DNA of 64,000 bases from contig CALAMD010000129.1 in assembly GCA_937925695.1 (NCBI GenBank), forward strand, positions 1 to 64,000. Reading direction: 5' to 3'. Shown one piece after another: positions 35,581 through 44,650 of the stretch. Position 1 is the first letter of the stretch; each line of letters begins with the position of its first letter. The stretch comes from an uncultured Bacillaceae bacterium (GTDB lineage Bacteria > Bacillota > Bacilli > Bacillales > Amphibacillaceae). Made by a program: the position numbers and the translations under genes. The notes beneath the pieces are model-generated. The model was not told the origin of the DNA. It saw only the letters and a program-made list of their open reading frames with translations, and did not search any database.

Positions 35581-35698
35581 GTTTTACTGGGTAGTAAACT
35601 GTAGAAATTTGTTGGTTTTTGGCGAAAAAAGCCTGACTAAAGACCTACAATACATCTATTTTATAATTCTGAATTTTGTTACAATTTTGTGAATTCCG

Positions 35699-35728
35699 TT
35701 GCAGGTGATAGAAAGTTTATGTTATCAT
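35699..35728 (+). promoter_or_regulatory. Proximal promoter of xerC-hslV-hslU-codY
   Basis: TTGCAG (35699-35704) with TTATCA at 17 bp or TATCAT at 18 bp (35723-35728), ending 23 bases before the xerC TTG codon. Confidence 0.5.
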
Positions 35729-35751
35729 TGATTAGCTAATGGGGTGAATGT

Positions 35752-36675
35752 TTGAATCGTTTAGTTCAGGAAATTTCACGGTTTATCAATTATTTGCAGG
35801 TAGAAAAAAATGCATCATCACATACGATCATAAATTATCAGCATGATCTTCAAACGTTCGTAAACTTTTTAGAGCGTGAAGTCATTACTGATATTAAAGA
35901 AATTGATCGTGCGCTTGTACGTCTATTTTTAACTTATTTATACGAACAACAGTTAAGTAGAAGAACAGTCTCGCGAATGATTTCCTGTCTAAGAAGCTTC
36001 TTTAAGTTTTTAGAAAGAGAAGGCCTCACTGATCATAATCCTTTCTTACAAGTTGGCTTACCAAAATCAAGGCGAGCCATTCCGAATTTTTTATATGAAG
36101 AAGAGCTAGAGCAATTGTTTAACATATCCGATTTAACAGACCCGCTTGGACAAAGAAATCAGGCTATCTTAGAAACGCTTTATGCAACAGGGATAAGAGT
36201 TAGTGAGTTGCAAGGGTTGCAGCTAGAAGACATTGATTTTCCTATTGGATCAATTTTGGTTCGTGGGAAAGGGAATAAGGAACGCTACGTTATTTTTGGC
36301 CAATTTGCAAAAGAAGCTTTATTACGTTATGTAAATGATGGTCGAAAAAAACTATTAGCGAAAAATAATACGACCTCATCAGCTGTGTTTTTAAATGCCC
36401 GTGGAAGACCTATTACAACTCGGGGTATCCGATTGATTTTATCCAAAATGGTCGAACAAACCTCACTAACTGTTCATGTTCATCCACATAAGTTACGACA
36501 TACATTTGCTACCCATATGTTAAACGAGGGGGCAGATTTACGTACAGTTCAAGAGTTATTGGGTCATGAGAATTTATCGTCCACACAAATCTATACACAT
36601 GTAACAAAAAGTCATTTGCGAAATGTTTATATGAAGAGCCATCCTCGAGCTAAAACCGATGGCAATAATAATTGA
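35752..36675 (+). CDS. xerC: Tyrosine recombinase XerC (CodV)
   Basis: A 307-residue site-specific recombinase that resolves chromosome dimers at dif with XerD. The N-terminal SAM-like core-binding domain is ~1-95. Catalytic residues are visible: Arg in YATGIRVSELQGL (~149), Lys in VRGKGNKERYV, His/Arg in HPHKLRHTFATHML (~243), His in LLGHENLSSTQIYTHV and the nucleophile Tyr (~281). The TTG start follows GGGGTGAATG. It is first of the codV-codW-codX-codY operon, as in B. subtilis. Confidence 0.94.
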   Translation: MNRLVQEISRFINYLQVEKNASSHTIINYQHDLQTFVNFLEREVITDIKEIDRALVRLFLTYLYEQQLSRRTVSRMISCLRSFFKFLEREGLTDHNPFLQVGLPKSRRAIPNFLYEEELEQLFNISDLTDPLGQRNQAILETLYATGIRVSELQGLQLEDIDFPIGSILVRGKGNKERYVIFGQFAKEALLRYVNDGRKKLLAKNNTTSSAVFLNARGRPITTRGIRLILSKMVEQTSLTVHVHPHKLRHTFATHMLNEGADLRTVQELLGHENLSSTQIYTHVTKSHLRNVYMKSHPRAKTDGNNN

Positions 36676-36687
36676 GAGGTGAATCAT

Positions 36688-37233
36688 GTGGCAGCACAAA
36701 TACACGCCACAACAATTTTCGCCATTAGACATCAAGGGCAATGTGCTATGAGTGGCGATGGGCAAGTAACCTTAGGTAATGCTGTGGTAATGAAGCATAA
36801 AGCAAGGAAAGTTCGTAAATTATATCATGGAAAGGTTTTGGCTGGATTTGCAGGCTCTGTAGCCGATGCTTTCACATTATTCGAAAAATTCGAGCGCAAA
36901 CTAGAATCGTTCGATGGAAATTTAACGAGAGCAGCTGTTGAATTAGCTAAAGAATGGCGTAGTGACAAAGTTCTTAGAAAATTAGAAGCGATGATGATTG
37001 TGATGAGTAAAGAACATATGCTTCTGGTTTCAGGTACTGGTGAAGTTATTGAACCTGATGATGGCATTTTAGCCATTGGTTCTGGCGGTAATTTTGCCCT
37101 TAGTGCTGGTCGGGCTTTAATGAAACATGCGAGTCACTTATCTGCTAAAGAAATTGCCCAAGCAGCATTAGAAATTGCTGGTGAAATATGTGTCTATACA
37201 AATAATCATATTACATTAGAAGTACTTGACTAA
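36688..37233 (+). CDS. hslV: ATP-dependent protease proteolytic subunit HslV (ClpQ)
   Basis: A 181-residue proteasome-like peptidase that forms a dodecamer capped by HslU. The family core [20 protein letters not shown] and [22 protein letters not shown] are clear, with [13 protein letters not shown] and the C-terminal [12 protein letters not shown] 36688 is chosen over GTG 36679 because AGAGGTGA is 5 nt away; it gives the B. subtilis length. Six residues (AAQIHA) precede the conserved Thr-Thr, and there is no N-terminal Ser as in B. subtilis CodW, so the nucleophile must be exposed by processing. Confidence 0.92.
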   Translation: MAAQIHATTIFAIRHQGQCAMSGDGQVTLGNAVVMKHKARKVRKLYHGKVLAGFAGSVADAFTLFEKFERKLESFDGNLTRAAVELAKEWRSDKVLRKLEAMMIVMSKEHMLLVSGTGEVIEPDDGILAIGSGGNFALSAGRALMKHASHLSAKEIAQAALEIAGEICVYTNNHITLEVLD

Positions 37234-37248
37234 TTAAGGAGGCCAATA

Positions 37249-38646
37249 TTGGATATGGCAATGGATTATACTCCAAGGCAAATTGTTGAACGATTAGATA
37301 AGTATATTATCGGGCAAAACAACGCCAAAAAATCAGTTGCTGTTGCATTAAGGAATCGTTATCGACGGATGAAATTAGATGAATCCTTGCGGGATGAGAT
37401 CATCCCGAAAAACATTTTGATGATTGGTCCAACTGGTGTTGGTAAGACAGAAATTGCAAGAAGATTAGCGAAGTTAGTAAAAGCGCCTTTTGTAAAAGTC
37501 GAGGCCACGAAGTTTACTGAAGTCGGTTATGTTGGCAGGGATGTAGAATCAATGGTTCGTGATTTAGTCGAAAACGCTGTGCGTATGGTGAAGGAAGAAA
37601 AAATGGAAGCTGTTAGGGATCAGGCTGAAGTTGCTGCTAATAGACAATTGGTTAAATTGCTTATGCCTCAGACGAAAAAACAGTCAAGTGTTCGTAATCC
37701 ATTGGAAATGTTCTTCCCAAATCAAGAAAGTCAACAGCAAGATGATGAAAAACAAGATTCCGATGAACTGAGAAGTAAAAGAAAACAAATTGAACATCAA
37801 CTTGCCCTAGGCGAATTGGAAGACCATATGGTTACGATCGAGGTAGAAGAACAGTTACCGTCTATGTTTGACTTATTTCAAGGTTCAGGCATGGAACAAA
37901 TGGGAATGGATATGCAAGATGCTTTAGGGAGACTAATGCCTAAGCGAAGAAAACAAAGAAAACTCCCCGTTTCTGAAGCGCGGAAAGTGTTGGTTCAACA
38001 AGAAGCACAAAAGCTAGTTGATCTTGACGAAGTAACCCAAGAAGCAATAACACGGGCGGAACAATCCGGGATTATTTTTATTGATGAAATTGATAAAATT
38101 GTCGGTCGCAGTCAACAATCTGCCGACGTATCGCGGGAAGGTGTGCAACGAGATATTCTGCCAATAGTAGAAGGATCAACGGTTGTTACGAAGCATGGTC
38201 CCGTTAAAACAGATCATATTCTTTTTATCGCTGCCGGTGCTTTTCATATGTCAAAACCGTCAGAATTAATTCCTGAACTACAGGGAAGATTTCCAATTCG
38301 GGTAGAATTAGATAAATTATCTATCGCTGATTTTAAACGTATATTAAGTGATCCTTCAAATGCTCTAATTAAACAGTATCAAGCTTTGTTAAAAACTGAA
38401 GGTATAAATCTTGTTTTTACAGACGAAGCTGTGAATAGGCTTGCTGAAATTGCTTATCAAGTCAATCAGGAAACTGACAATATCGGTGCAAGAAGGTTAC
38501 ATACCATTTTAGAAAAATTATTAGAAGATCTTTCATTTGAAGCTCCTGATATTCATATGCCAGAAATTGAAATCACTGCTAATTATGTAGATGATAAACT
38601 GAAGAACATTGTGGAAAACAAAGATTTGAGTCAATTTATCTTGTAA
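37249..38646 (+). CDS. hslU: ATP-dependent protease ATPase subunit HslU (ClpY)
   Basis: A 465-residue AAA+ unfoldase that feeds substrates to HslV. It starts near [17 protein letters not shown]; Walker A is [11 protein letters not shown] (~60), the pore loop region is [18 protein letters not shown], an inserted I domain with acidic/Gln-rich sequence lies at ~140-230, and Walker B is [11 protein letters not shown] (~275). The sensor arginine region [21 protein letters not shown] is intact, and the C-terminal DLSQFIL tail docks into HslV. TTG 37249 is 6 nt after AAGGAGG; ATG 37255 is the alternative. Confidence 0.95.
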   Translation: MDMAMDYTPRQIVERLDKYIIGQNNAKKSVAVALRNRYRRMKLDESLRDEIIPKNILMIGPTGVGKTEIARRLAKLVKAPFVKVEATKFTEVGYVGRDVESMVRDLVENAVRMVKEEKMEAVRDQAEVAANRQLVKLLMPQTKKQSSVRNPLEMFFPNQESQQQDDEKQDSDELRSKRKQIEHQLALGELEDHMVTIEVEEQLPSMFDLFQGSGMEQMGMDMQDALGRLMPKRRKQRKLPVSEARKVLVQQEAQKLVDLDEVTQEAITRAEQSGIIFIDEIDKIVGRSQQSADVSREGVQRDILPIVEGSTVVTKHGPVKTDHILFIAAGAFHMSKPSELIPELQGRFPIRVELDKLSIADFKRILSDPSNALIKQYQALLKTEGINLVFTDEAVNRLAEIAYQVNQETDNIGARRLHTILEKLLEDLSFEAPDIHMPEIEITANYVDDKLKNIVENKDLSQFIL

Positions 38647-38686
38647 AAAATATATTAAAAGAGAAAAAAGAAATGGAGGATTTTTG

Positions 38687-39466
38687 ATGGAACTTTTAAA
38701 TCGAGCAAGAAAAATCAATGCTATGTTGCAAAAATCTGCTGGAAAGTCAGTTGATTTTTATGAAATATCGGCAACATTATCCGAAGTAATAAAAGGAAAC
38801 GTATTTATTTTAAATAAGGAAGGCGTATTACTTGGTTTTGCGATTCAACAAGAAATTGAAAATGAGCGTATGAAAAAAATGTTAGAAGAAAGAAAATTCC
38901 CAGAAGAATATACTCAAGGGTTATTTAACATTATCGAAACGACACCAAATTTAGACATTAATAGTGTATATACCGTTTTCCCGGAAGAAAACAAAGATCT
39001 CTTTCGAGACGGTTTAACAACAATTGTGCCAATCATTGGTGGTGGTGAGCGTTTAGGAACGCTGATTCTTGGTCGTCTATCAGACAGCTTTAATGCAGAT
39101 GATTTACTGTTAGCTGAATATGGGGCAACCGTTGTTGGTATGGAAATTTTACAGGAAAAGTCAGCACAAGTTGAAAAAGAAGCCAGAAGTAAAGCAGTTG
39201 TTCAGATGGCGATTAATTCTTTATCATATAGTGAATTAGAAGCAATTGAACATATTTTTGAAGAATTAGATGGAGTAGAAGGCTTACTCGTTGCAAGTAA
39301 AATAGCGGATAGAGTGGGTATTACGAGATCAGTAATTGTTAATGCATTAAGAAAATTAGAAAGTGCTGGTGTGATTGAATCACGTTCTCTAGGGATGAAA
39401 GGTACGTATATTAAAGTGTTAAATGATAAATTCCTAGTCGAACTTGATAAGCTCCGCTCAAGATAA
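38687..39466 (+). CDS. codY: GTP- and branched-chain-amino-acid-sensing global repressor CodY
   Basis: A 259-residue repressor, the same length as B. subtilis CodY. The N-terminal GAF domain (~1-155) binds isoleucine and valine; the C-terminal winged helix contains [33 protein letters not shown] (spanning ~202-234), whose core [20 protein letters not shown] is invariant in the family. ATG 38687 is 6 nt after GGAGGA. It directly precedes the flagellar operon, which CodY represses in B. subtilis. Confidence 0.97.
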   Translation: MELLNRARKINAMLQKSAGKSVDFYEISATLSEVIKGNVFILNKEGVLLGFAIQQEIENERMKKMLEERKFPEEYTQGLFNIIETTPNLDINSVYTVFPEENKDLFRDGLTTIVPIIGGGERLGTLILGRLSDSFNADDLLLAEYGATVVGMEILQEKSAQVEKEARSKAVVQMAINSLSYSELEAIEHIFEELDGVEGLLVASKIADRVGITRSVIVNALRKLESAGVIESRSLGMKGTYIKVLNDKFLVELDKLRSR

Positions 39467-39569
39467 CAACGCTGTTAATGTGTTTATCACGTTCGTTTTT
39501 TTAACGTTAACATGTAGGACAATCTATTTAGGCGTTTTGGTTTAACGCAGTTTATATTTGATATGTAGA

Positions 39570-39608
39570 AGAGCTAAGCATACAGTTTGTATGTTTAGCT
39601 CTTTTTTT
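39570..39608 (+). terminator. Rho-independent terminator after codY
   Basis: AGAGCTAAGCATACA pairs with TGTATGTTTAGCTCT with one G-U pair, followed by a T run to 39608. It separates codY from flgB. Confidence 0.85.
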
Positions 39609-39863
39609 ATGGTATCTTTTAACATTGATTATCCCTAAAATGAAGAAAAATCAAGGAATTGTACATTTTGTTTCATTTATCTATGTAACAATCGTGTAAT
39701 ATTTTGCAAAATAGACTTAAAAAATATGTCTAAAAATGCTATCATGTTATAAAGCGGTTACAACCTTAACGTTTTAAAGACAAAAAAAGTCACATTATTA
39801 ATTCTAAAGACCTAGATATTTATTACCATTTTGCTTGATTTTGCTATATTTTGTCGAAATGCG

Positions 39864-39893
39864 TTGGACTTTTAATTTGAAATAAAATAAAAT
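39864..39893 (+). promoter_or_regulatory. Candidate fla/che operon promoter
   Basis: TTGGAC (39864-39869), 18 bp, TAAAAT (39888-39893), 55 bases before flgB. It resembles a sigma-A promoter like the main fla/che promoter of B. subtilis. Confidence 0.45.
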
Positions 39894-39947
39894 TGTATAG
39901 GAAATACTTGGTATCAACGGCTTAACTAAACGGTCAGGAGGTGCCAT

Positions 39948-40334
39948 ATGGCTATATTTAACAAAACAATTTCGACATTGGAAAGATCCCTTGACTTTTC
40001 AATGGCTAAAAACCGTATCATTGCACACAACATAGCGAATGTTGACACTCCCCGATATAAAGCAAAAGATGTAGTCTTTAAAAATATCTTGCAAGAAAAA
40101 ACGTTACAAGCAAAACGTACACATCCGCGACACCTTCCATTTAAGGGCGACCAACAGTCCAACTATCGAGTCATTACTAAAAGTCACACAATGTATAACC
40201 ATAATCGTAACAATGTAGACATCGATAGGGAAATGGCTGAATTAGCAAAGAATCAAATCTATTATCAAGCCATGGTCGATCGTTTGAATGGTGAATTTAG
40301 TAATTTGCAAACTGTGATTAGGGGAGGTAATTAA
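39948..40334 (+). CDS. flgB: Flagellar basal-body rod protein FlgB
   Basis: A 128-residue proximal rod component exported by the flagellar type III apparatus. The N-terminal rod motif reads RIIAHNIANVDTPRYKAKDV (~25-44), and the C-terminus ends in the helical YYQAMVDRLNGEFSNLQTVIRGGN. It is the first gene of the operon, behind CAGGAGGTGCCAT. Confidence 0.94.
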   Translation: MAIFNKTISTLERSLDFSMAKNRIIAHNIANVDTPRYKAKDVVFKNILQEKTLQAKRTHPRHLPFKGDQQSNYRVITKSHTMYNHNRNNVDIDREMAELAKNQIYYQAMVDRLNGEFSNLQTVIRGGN

Positions 40335-40336
40335 TC

Positions 40337-40792
40337 ATGTCTATTTTTCATGGATTTAACACAAGTGCCAGTGCATTAACAGCTCAACGGTTAAGAATGG
40401 ACGTCATTTCATCGAATATCGCGAATGCTCAGACGACGAGGGCTACAATTGATGAGGATGGAAACTATGTTCCTTATCAACGGAAATTAGTTGTATTCGA
40501 ACCGAATGAAAAATCATTTCAATCATTTCTACACAAAGCCCAACAACGACAACAATCACCTGGGCAAGGCGTTCGGGTATCTCGCATTATCGAGTCAACA
40601 GAACCATTTAAACTTGTATTTGATCCTACACATCCAGACGCAAATGAAGATGGGTATGTTCAACTGCCCAATGTGGATCCTTTAAAAGAAATGGTTGACT
40701 TGATGAGTGCAACAAGGGCGTATGAAGCAAATATCACTTCATTAAATGCAACGAAGGGAATGTTAATGAAAGCCCTTGAAATTGGAAAATAA
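40337..40792 (+). CDS. flgC: Flagellar basal-body rod protein FlgC
   Basis: A 151-residue rod protein. The N-terminal heptad region contains MDVISSNIANAQTTRATIDEDG and the C-terminal helix has VDLMSATRAYEANITSLNATKGM, both family signatures. A Gln-rich linker (HKAQQRQQSPGQG) sits near residue 60-75. It starts 2 nt after flgB. Confidence 0.94.
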   Translation: MSIFHGFNTSASALTAQRLRMDVISSNIANAQTTRATIDEDGNYVPYQRKLVVFEPNEKSFQSFLHKAQQRQQSPGQGVRVSRIIESTEPFKLVFDPTHPDANEDGYVQLPNVDPLKEMVDLMSATRAYEANITSLNATKGMLMKALEIGK

Positions 40793-40824
40793 GAGTATAC
40801 TAGAGTGCTAGGAGGTGGATCAAA

Positions 40825-41124
40825 ATGAACCAATTCAACATTGGATTAGCTGGCATGGAACCGACAATTCGTTCTCAGGCAACACAACCAGCACAAAACA
40901 CAAAAAATAATTTTTCTAATATTTTAAAAGCGACCATTGAACAAGTAAACAATGCTCAGATACTTTCACAAAAGAAGACCGAAGCCTTAGCCCGTGGAGA
41001 AATTCAAGATCTGCACGATGTAATGATTTCGGCACAGAAGGCAGCTATTACATTAGAAACCACTGTGCAAATCCAACGAAAGGTCATTGATGCTTACAAT
41101 GAAATCATGCGTATGCAAGTGTAA
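40825..41124 (+). CDS. fliE: Flagellar hook-basal body complex protein FliE
   Basis: A 99-residue protein that joins the MS ring to the rod and supports export. The N-terminal half is polar and disordered; the C-terminal helix (LHDVMISAQKAAITLETTVQIQRKVIDAYNEIMRMQV in parts) is the conserved region. It has AGGAGGTGGATCAAA upstream. The following 166 bases before fliF are unusually long for this operon. Confidence 0.92.
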   Translation: MNQFNIGLAGMEPTIRSQATQPAQNTKNNFSNILKATIEQVNNAQILSQKKTEALARGEIQDLHDVMISAQKAAITLETTVQIQRKVIDAYNEIMRMQV

Positions 41125-41225
41125 TGTAGCCATGATTGCTTTATGCCTCCAGCCTTAATCGTTCATAATATTTTTTTATACTTTTTTAAACAAGTGAATT
41201 GCAATGAAGGAACATCTATATATAG

Positions 41226-41252
41226 AAAGATTAAGTGTTAACATCAATCTTT
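41226..41252 (+). promoter_or_regulatory. Inverted repeat in the fliE-fliF gap
   Basis: AAAGATT (41226-41232) and AATCTTT (41246-41252) form a 7-bp stem around a loop holding GTTAAC. There is no T tract. It lies 38 bases ahead of fliF. Confidence 0.4.
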
Positions 41253-41290
41253 GAACTATTATTATGTCGTTGGAATTTGGTGGGAAGTAT

Positions 41291-42883
41291 ATGAAGGAAA
41301 AAATGATGAATTGGATACATAAATTAAAAAACTTGTGGGAAAGTCGAACGAAAACCCAAAAAGGAATTTTTGTTGGAACAATTGGATTAATACTTATTTT
41401 AATCATTGGTGGTATTTCTTTATCGACAAATAAAAATTATGTTCCACTATATAGTAATTTATCATTATATGAGGCGGGACAAATTAAGGAAGAATTAGAG
41501 TCTCGAGGTGTGCCCTACCAGTTGGAAGACGGGGGAACAACCATTACTGTTCCTGAAGATCAGGCAAGCACCTTACTTGTTGACCTTGCGAGTCAACAAA
41601 TTCCTCAAAGTGGTCAAATCGATTTTTCTTATTTTAGTGAAAATGCTTCATGGGGAATTACTAACAATGAATTCAACATGATTAAATTGGATGCCATGAA
41701 TAATGAATTGGCCAAATTAATCAAAAGGATAGAAGGTATTGAAGAAGCACAAGTAATGATTACCTTGCCAGAAGAATCAGTTTTTGTGTCCGAGGACTCA
41801 CAAGAAGCCAGTGCTTCAATAGTTATACATACAAAACGTGGCTATCAATTTCAGCCAAATCAAATCGATGCTCTCTATCATCTCGTCTCGAAAGCAGTAC
41901 CAAATCTACCGCGAGAAAATATTATCATTATGAATCAGTATTCCGAATACTTGGACGAGAGTATACATAGTGTTTCGGGCGAACAACAGGCCTATACGTT
42001 TCAACAAATGGTAAAAAGAGATACTGAACGTGACATTCAACGAAGGTTACAACAAATGCTAGGGGCCATGGTTGGCATGGATAGTGTAATTGTTTCAGTA
42101 ACGGCAGATATTGATTTTACCCAGGAAAATCGAGTTGAGGAACTAATTGAGCCTGTTGATGTGGAGAATATGGAAGGACTTCCAGTAAGTATTGAAACCA
42201 TTCATGAAACATATACAGGAACACCAGGTGTTGGGGGAATCCCAGGCTCAGGTGAGGAAGATATTCCTGGCAGTGAAGCGCTTGATGGAACGACTGACGG
42301 CGAATATGAATTGATTAAAGAAACAATTAATAATGAATTTAATCATATTCGTCGTGAAATCGTAGAAAGTCCTTATAAAATTAGAGATTTAGGTATTCAA
42401 GTTGCTGTTAATAATGTGTTGTCTCGTGATGGTGATGAAATTCAATATTTAACACCTCAAGAACAAAATTCTGTTGAAGAAGGGATTTCCTCAATATTAA
42501 ATTCCATTATTAGTACGTCAATTGATGAGGAATATGGTGATATTGATCCCGAAGAGAAAATATCTATTGTCTTTCAAGAATTTACGGGTGTTTCTGCCCC
42601 ATCAATAGATGACACAACTCCAACTATCCCAATGTGGATGTATGTTGTCGGTGCACTGTTAATCATTATCATTATTGCACTTATTTTAATCATTTTTAGA
42701 AGTCGTCAATCAACAGAAGAGGAAATGGTAGAAGAAGTCGTTCAACCAGCATTTGAAGTTCCTGATCTTGAGGTCAACGTAGAAAGTGAAGCAGAAATGC
42801 AGCGAATGCAACTAGAAAAATTAGCAGAAGAAAATCCAGAAGACTTCGCAAAATTACTACGAAGTTGGTTATCAGATGATTAG
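41291..42883 (+). CDS. fliF: Flagellar MS-ring protein FliF
   Basis: A 530-residue double-pass membrane protein that forms the MS ring around the export gate. Transmembrane segments are at ~25-45 (GIFVGTIGLILILIIGG) and ~452-475 (MWMYVVGALLIIIIIALIL). The periplasmic ring-building motifs between them include NEFNMIKLDAMNNELAKLI. The cytoplasmic tail ends LRSWLSDD, the FliG-binding end. ATG 41291 follows GGTGGGA; the upstream ATG 41264 has no binding site. Confidence 0.94.
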   Translation: MKEKMMNWIHKLKNLWESRTKTQKGIFVGTIGLILILIIGGISLSTNKNYVPLYSNLSLYEAGQIKEELESRGVPYQLEDGGTTITVPEDQASTLLVDLASQQIPQSGQIDFSYFSENASWGITNNEFNMIKLDAMNNELAKLIKRIEGIEEAQVMITLPEESVFVSEDSQEASASIVIHTKRGYQFQPNQIDALYHLVSKAVPNLPRENIIIMNQYSEYLDESIHSVSGEQQAYTFQQMVKRDTERDIQRRLQQMLGAMVGMDSVIVSVTADIDFTQENRVEELIEPVDVENMEGLPVSIETIHETYTGTPGVGGIPGSGEEDIPGSEALDGTTDGEYELIKETINNEFNHIRREIVESPYKIRDLGIQVAVNNVLSRDGDEIQYLTPQEQNSVEEGISSILNSIISTSIDEEYGDIDPEEKISIVFQEFTGVSAPSIDDTTPTIPMWMYVVGALLIIIIIALILIIFRSRQSTEEEMVEEVVQPAFEVPDLEVNVESEAEMQRMQLEKLAEENPEDFAKLLRSWLSDD

Positions 42884-42894
42884 GAGGAAGATAC

Positions 42895-43908
42895 ATGGCA
42901 AGGTCTAGACGAGCATTAACAGGAAGACAAAAAGCAGCAATCCTCTTAATTTCATTAGGTCCTGATGTATCTGCAAAAGTTTATAAATATTTAACCGAGG
43001 AAGAAATTGAGCGCTTAAGCTTAGAAATTTCTTCTGTGAATAAAGTAGAACCAGAATTAAAAGAAGAAATTGTCGATCAATTTCACCAAATAGCTCTAGC
43101 GCAAGATTATATTTCCCAAGGCGGAGTTGGTTATGCCAAAACAGTATTAGAAAAGGCTTTTGGCAAACAAGAAGCTGCTAAAATCATTAATCGTTTAACA
43201 TCATCATTGCAAGTAAGACCATTTGATTTTGCACGAAAAGCAGATCCAACTCAAATTTTAAACTTTATTCAAAACGAGCACCCACAAACAATTGCCCTTG
43301 TATTATCATACTTAGATCCTGAACAAGCCGGACAAATATTATCTGAACTTCCGGAAGAGTTACAAGCCGACGTTGCAAGACGGATAGCAACGATGGATTC
43401 TACATCGCCTGATATAATTAATCAAATCGAGCAAGTGTTAGAAAAAAATATTTCGTCTTCAATTACTGAAGATTACACGCAAACGGGTGGGATTGAATCT
43501 GTCGTTGAGGTATTAAATAGTGTGGATCGTAGTACTGAAAGGACAATTTTAGATACACTCGAAATTCAAGATCCTGAATTAGCAGATGAAATTAAAAAGA
43601 GGATGTTTGTATTCGAAGATATTGTCATCTTGGATAATCGAGCCATTCAACGGGTTATTCGTGAAGTGGATAATGATGACTTACAACTAGCATTGAAAAT
43701 TGCTAGTGAAGAAGTCCAAGATATTATCTTTAAGAATATGTCACAGCGGATGGCAGAAACATTTAAAGAAGAAATGGAATATATGGGTCCAGTTCGTTTA
43801 AGAGATGTAGAAGAAGCTCAAATGAGAATTGTCGCTACGATTCGTCGATTAGAAGATATTGGCGAAATTATTATCGCCCGTGGTGGGAGTGACGATATCA
43901 TTGTCTAA
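42895..43908 (+). CDS. fliG: Flagellar motor switch protein FliG
   Basis: A 337-residue rotor protein that contacts FliF, FliM and the MotA stator. FliG_N (AAILLISLGPDVSAKVYKYL), middle (EHPQTIALVLSYLDPEQAG, ~127) and C-terminal domains are all present; the C-domain charged helix includes FEDIVILDNRAIQRVIREVD and EEAQMRIVATIRRLEDIGEI with the charged torque residues. It starts 11 nt after fliF behind AGGAGGAAGATAC. Confidence 0.95.
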   Translation: MARSRRALTGRQKAAILLISLGPDVSAKVYKYLTEEEIERLSLEISSVNKVEPELKEEIVDQFHQIALAQDYISQGGVGYAKTVLEKAFGKQEAAKIINRLTSSLQVRPFDFARKADPTQILNFIQNEHPQTIALVLSYLDPEQAGQILSELPEELQADVARRIATMDSTSPDIINQIEQVLEKNISSSITEDYTQTGGIESVVEVLNSVDRSTERTILDTLEIQDPELADEIKKRMFVFEDIVILDNRAIQRVIREVDNDDLQLALKIASEEVQDIIFKNMSQRMAETFKEEMEYMGPVRLRDVEEAQMRIVATIRRLEDIGEIIIARGGSDDIIV

Positions 43909-44650
43909 TCAGGAAAATGAACAAATTAGAGTGATAGAAATCAAGCCTATTAAAACACTCAACCAGCCACAAAGTAATCAACAACGAGCCGATGACAAAG
44001 AAGTTAATCGGCTTGAGGAACAAATAAGGCGATACCAAGAAGAAATAGCGATGTTGGAACAACAGCGAGAACAATTACTCAGTGCTACAAAACAAGAAAT
44101 TACCGAGGCTAAAGAAAATTGGGAAGAAGAAAAAAAGCTGTTGATTCAACAAGCCCATGAACAAGGGTATCAAGATGGCTTTCAGCAAGGTCAGCAGGAA
44201 GGCTTACACCAATACGAGGCACTGATTAACGAAGTCAATGGGTTAATGAAACAAGCTAAAAGTGATTATTACAAAACAATCGAAGAAAGTGAAGAAAAAA
44301 TTATTGATCTAGCCATGCATACGGCGGCTAGAATTATTGAACAACAAATAACTGAAGATCGCGAAACATTTATCCCAATTGTCGCCTCAGCGATTAAAGA
44401 AATAAAAGACCAGGATCACATAGCTATCTACCTACATCCAAATCACTATGAATTTGTTGTACAACAAAAGGATGAACTCAAAAAAATAGTTGATGGTGAC
44501 ACCCAATTATCTATTTTTATGGACCCGGCACTGAATGAAAATGACTGTATTATCGAATATCCTTTTGGTCAAATTGATGCAAGCGTTGATACCCAATTAC
44601 TGCAAATTCGTAAAGCATTACAAGAATTTGTACTGGAGAATAGACAATGA
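43901..44650 (+). CDS. fliH: Flagellar export ATPase regulator FliH
   Basis: A 249-residue protein that binds FliI and regulates its ATPase. A long Glu/Gln-rich coiled coil (~30-90) contains the FliH-type GxxxG-like repeat QGYQDGFQQGQQEGLHQ. The C-terminal domain resembles the V/A-ATPase peripheral stalk. The start is uncertain: the frame opens inside fliG, and TTG 43901 (GGGAG 11 nt upstream) or GTG 43889 are the best candidates. It overlaps both fliG and fliI. Confidence 0.85.
   Translation: MSNQENEQIRVIEIKPIKTLNQPQSNQQRADDKEVNRLEEQIRRYQEEIAMLEQQREQLLSATKQEITEAKENWEEEKKLLIQQAHEQGYQDGFQQGQQEGLHQYEALINEVNGLMKQAKSDYYKTIEESEEKIIDLAMHTAARIIEQQITEDRETFIPIVASAIKEIKDQDHIAIYLHPNHYEFVVQQKDELKKIVDGDTQLSIFMDPALNENDCIIEYPFGQIDASVDTQLLQIRKALQEFVLENRQ

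Larger units (their letters stand above)
35248..35751 (+). other. AT-rich gene-free gap between topA and xerC
   Basis: About 500 bases with no credible gene on either strand. It holds the topA terminator (35294-35328), a promoter-like TTGACT...TAAAAT (35552-35580), a small palindrome TTTACT/AGTAAA (35583-35598), a GGTTTTT/AAAAAGCC hairpin (35614-35633), a direct repeat of AATTTTGT (about 35671-35690), and the probable xerC promoter at 35699-35728. In B. subtilis this slot holds trmFO. Confidence 0.7.
39467..39947 (+). other. Intergenic region between codY and the fla/che operon
   Basis: About 480 gene-free bases. It contains the codY terminator (39570-39608), an extended -10-like TGCTATCAT near 39737-39745 without a clear -35, a candidate promoter at 39864-39893, and a strong binding site (CAGGAGGTGCCAT) for flgB. 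I see no sigma-D consensus (TAAA-N15-GCCGATAT) and no close CodY box. Confidence 0.6.

Noticed and set aside
35664..35695. CodY box upstream of xerC-codY
   Set aside because: AATTTTGTGAATTCC matches AATTTTCWGAAAATT at only about 10 of 15 positions; too weak in such AT-rich DNA.
40491..40685. Small plus-strand frame inside flgC
   Set aside because: It is out of frame with a well-supported gene and carries no start signal.
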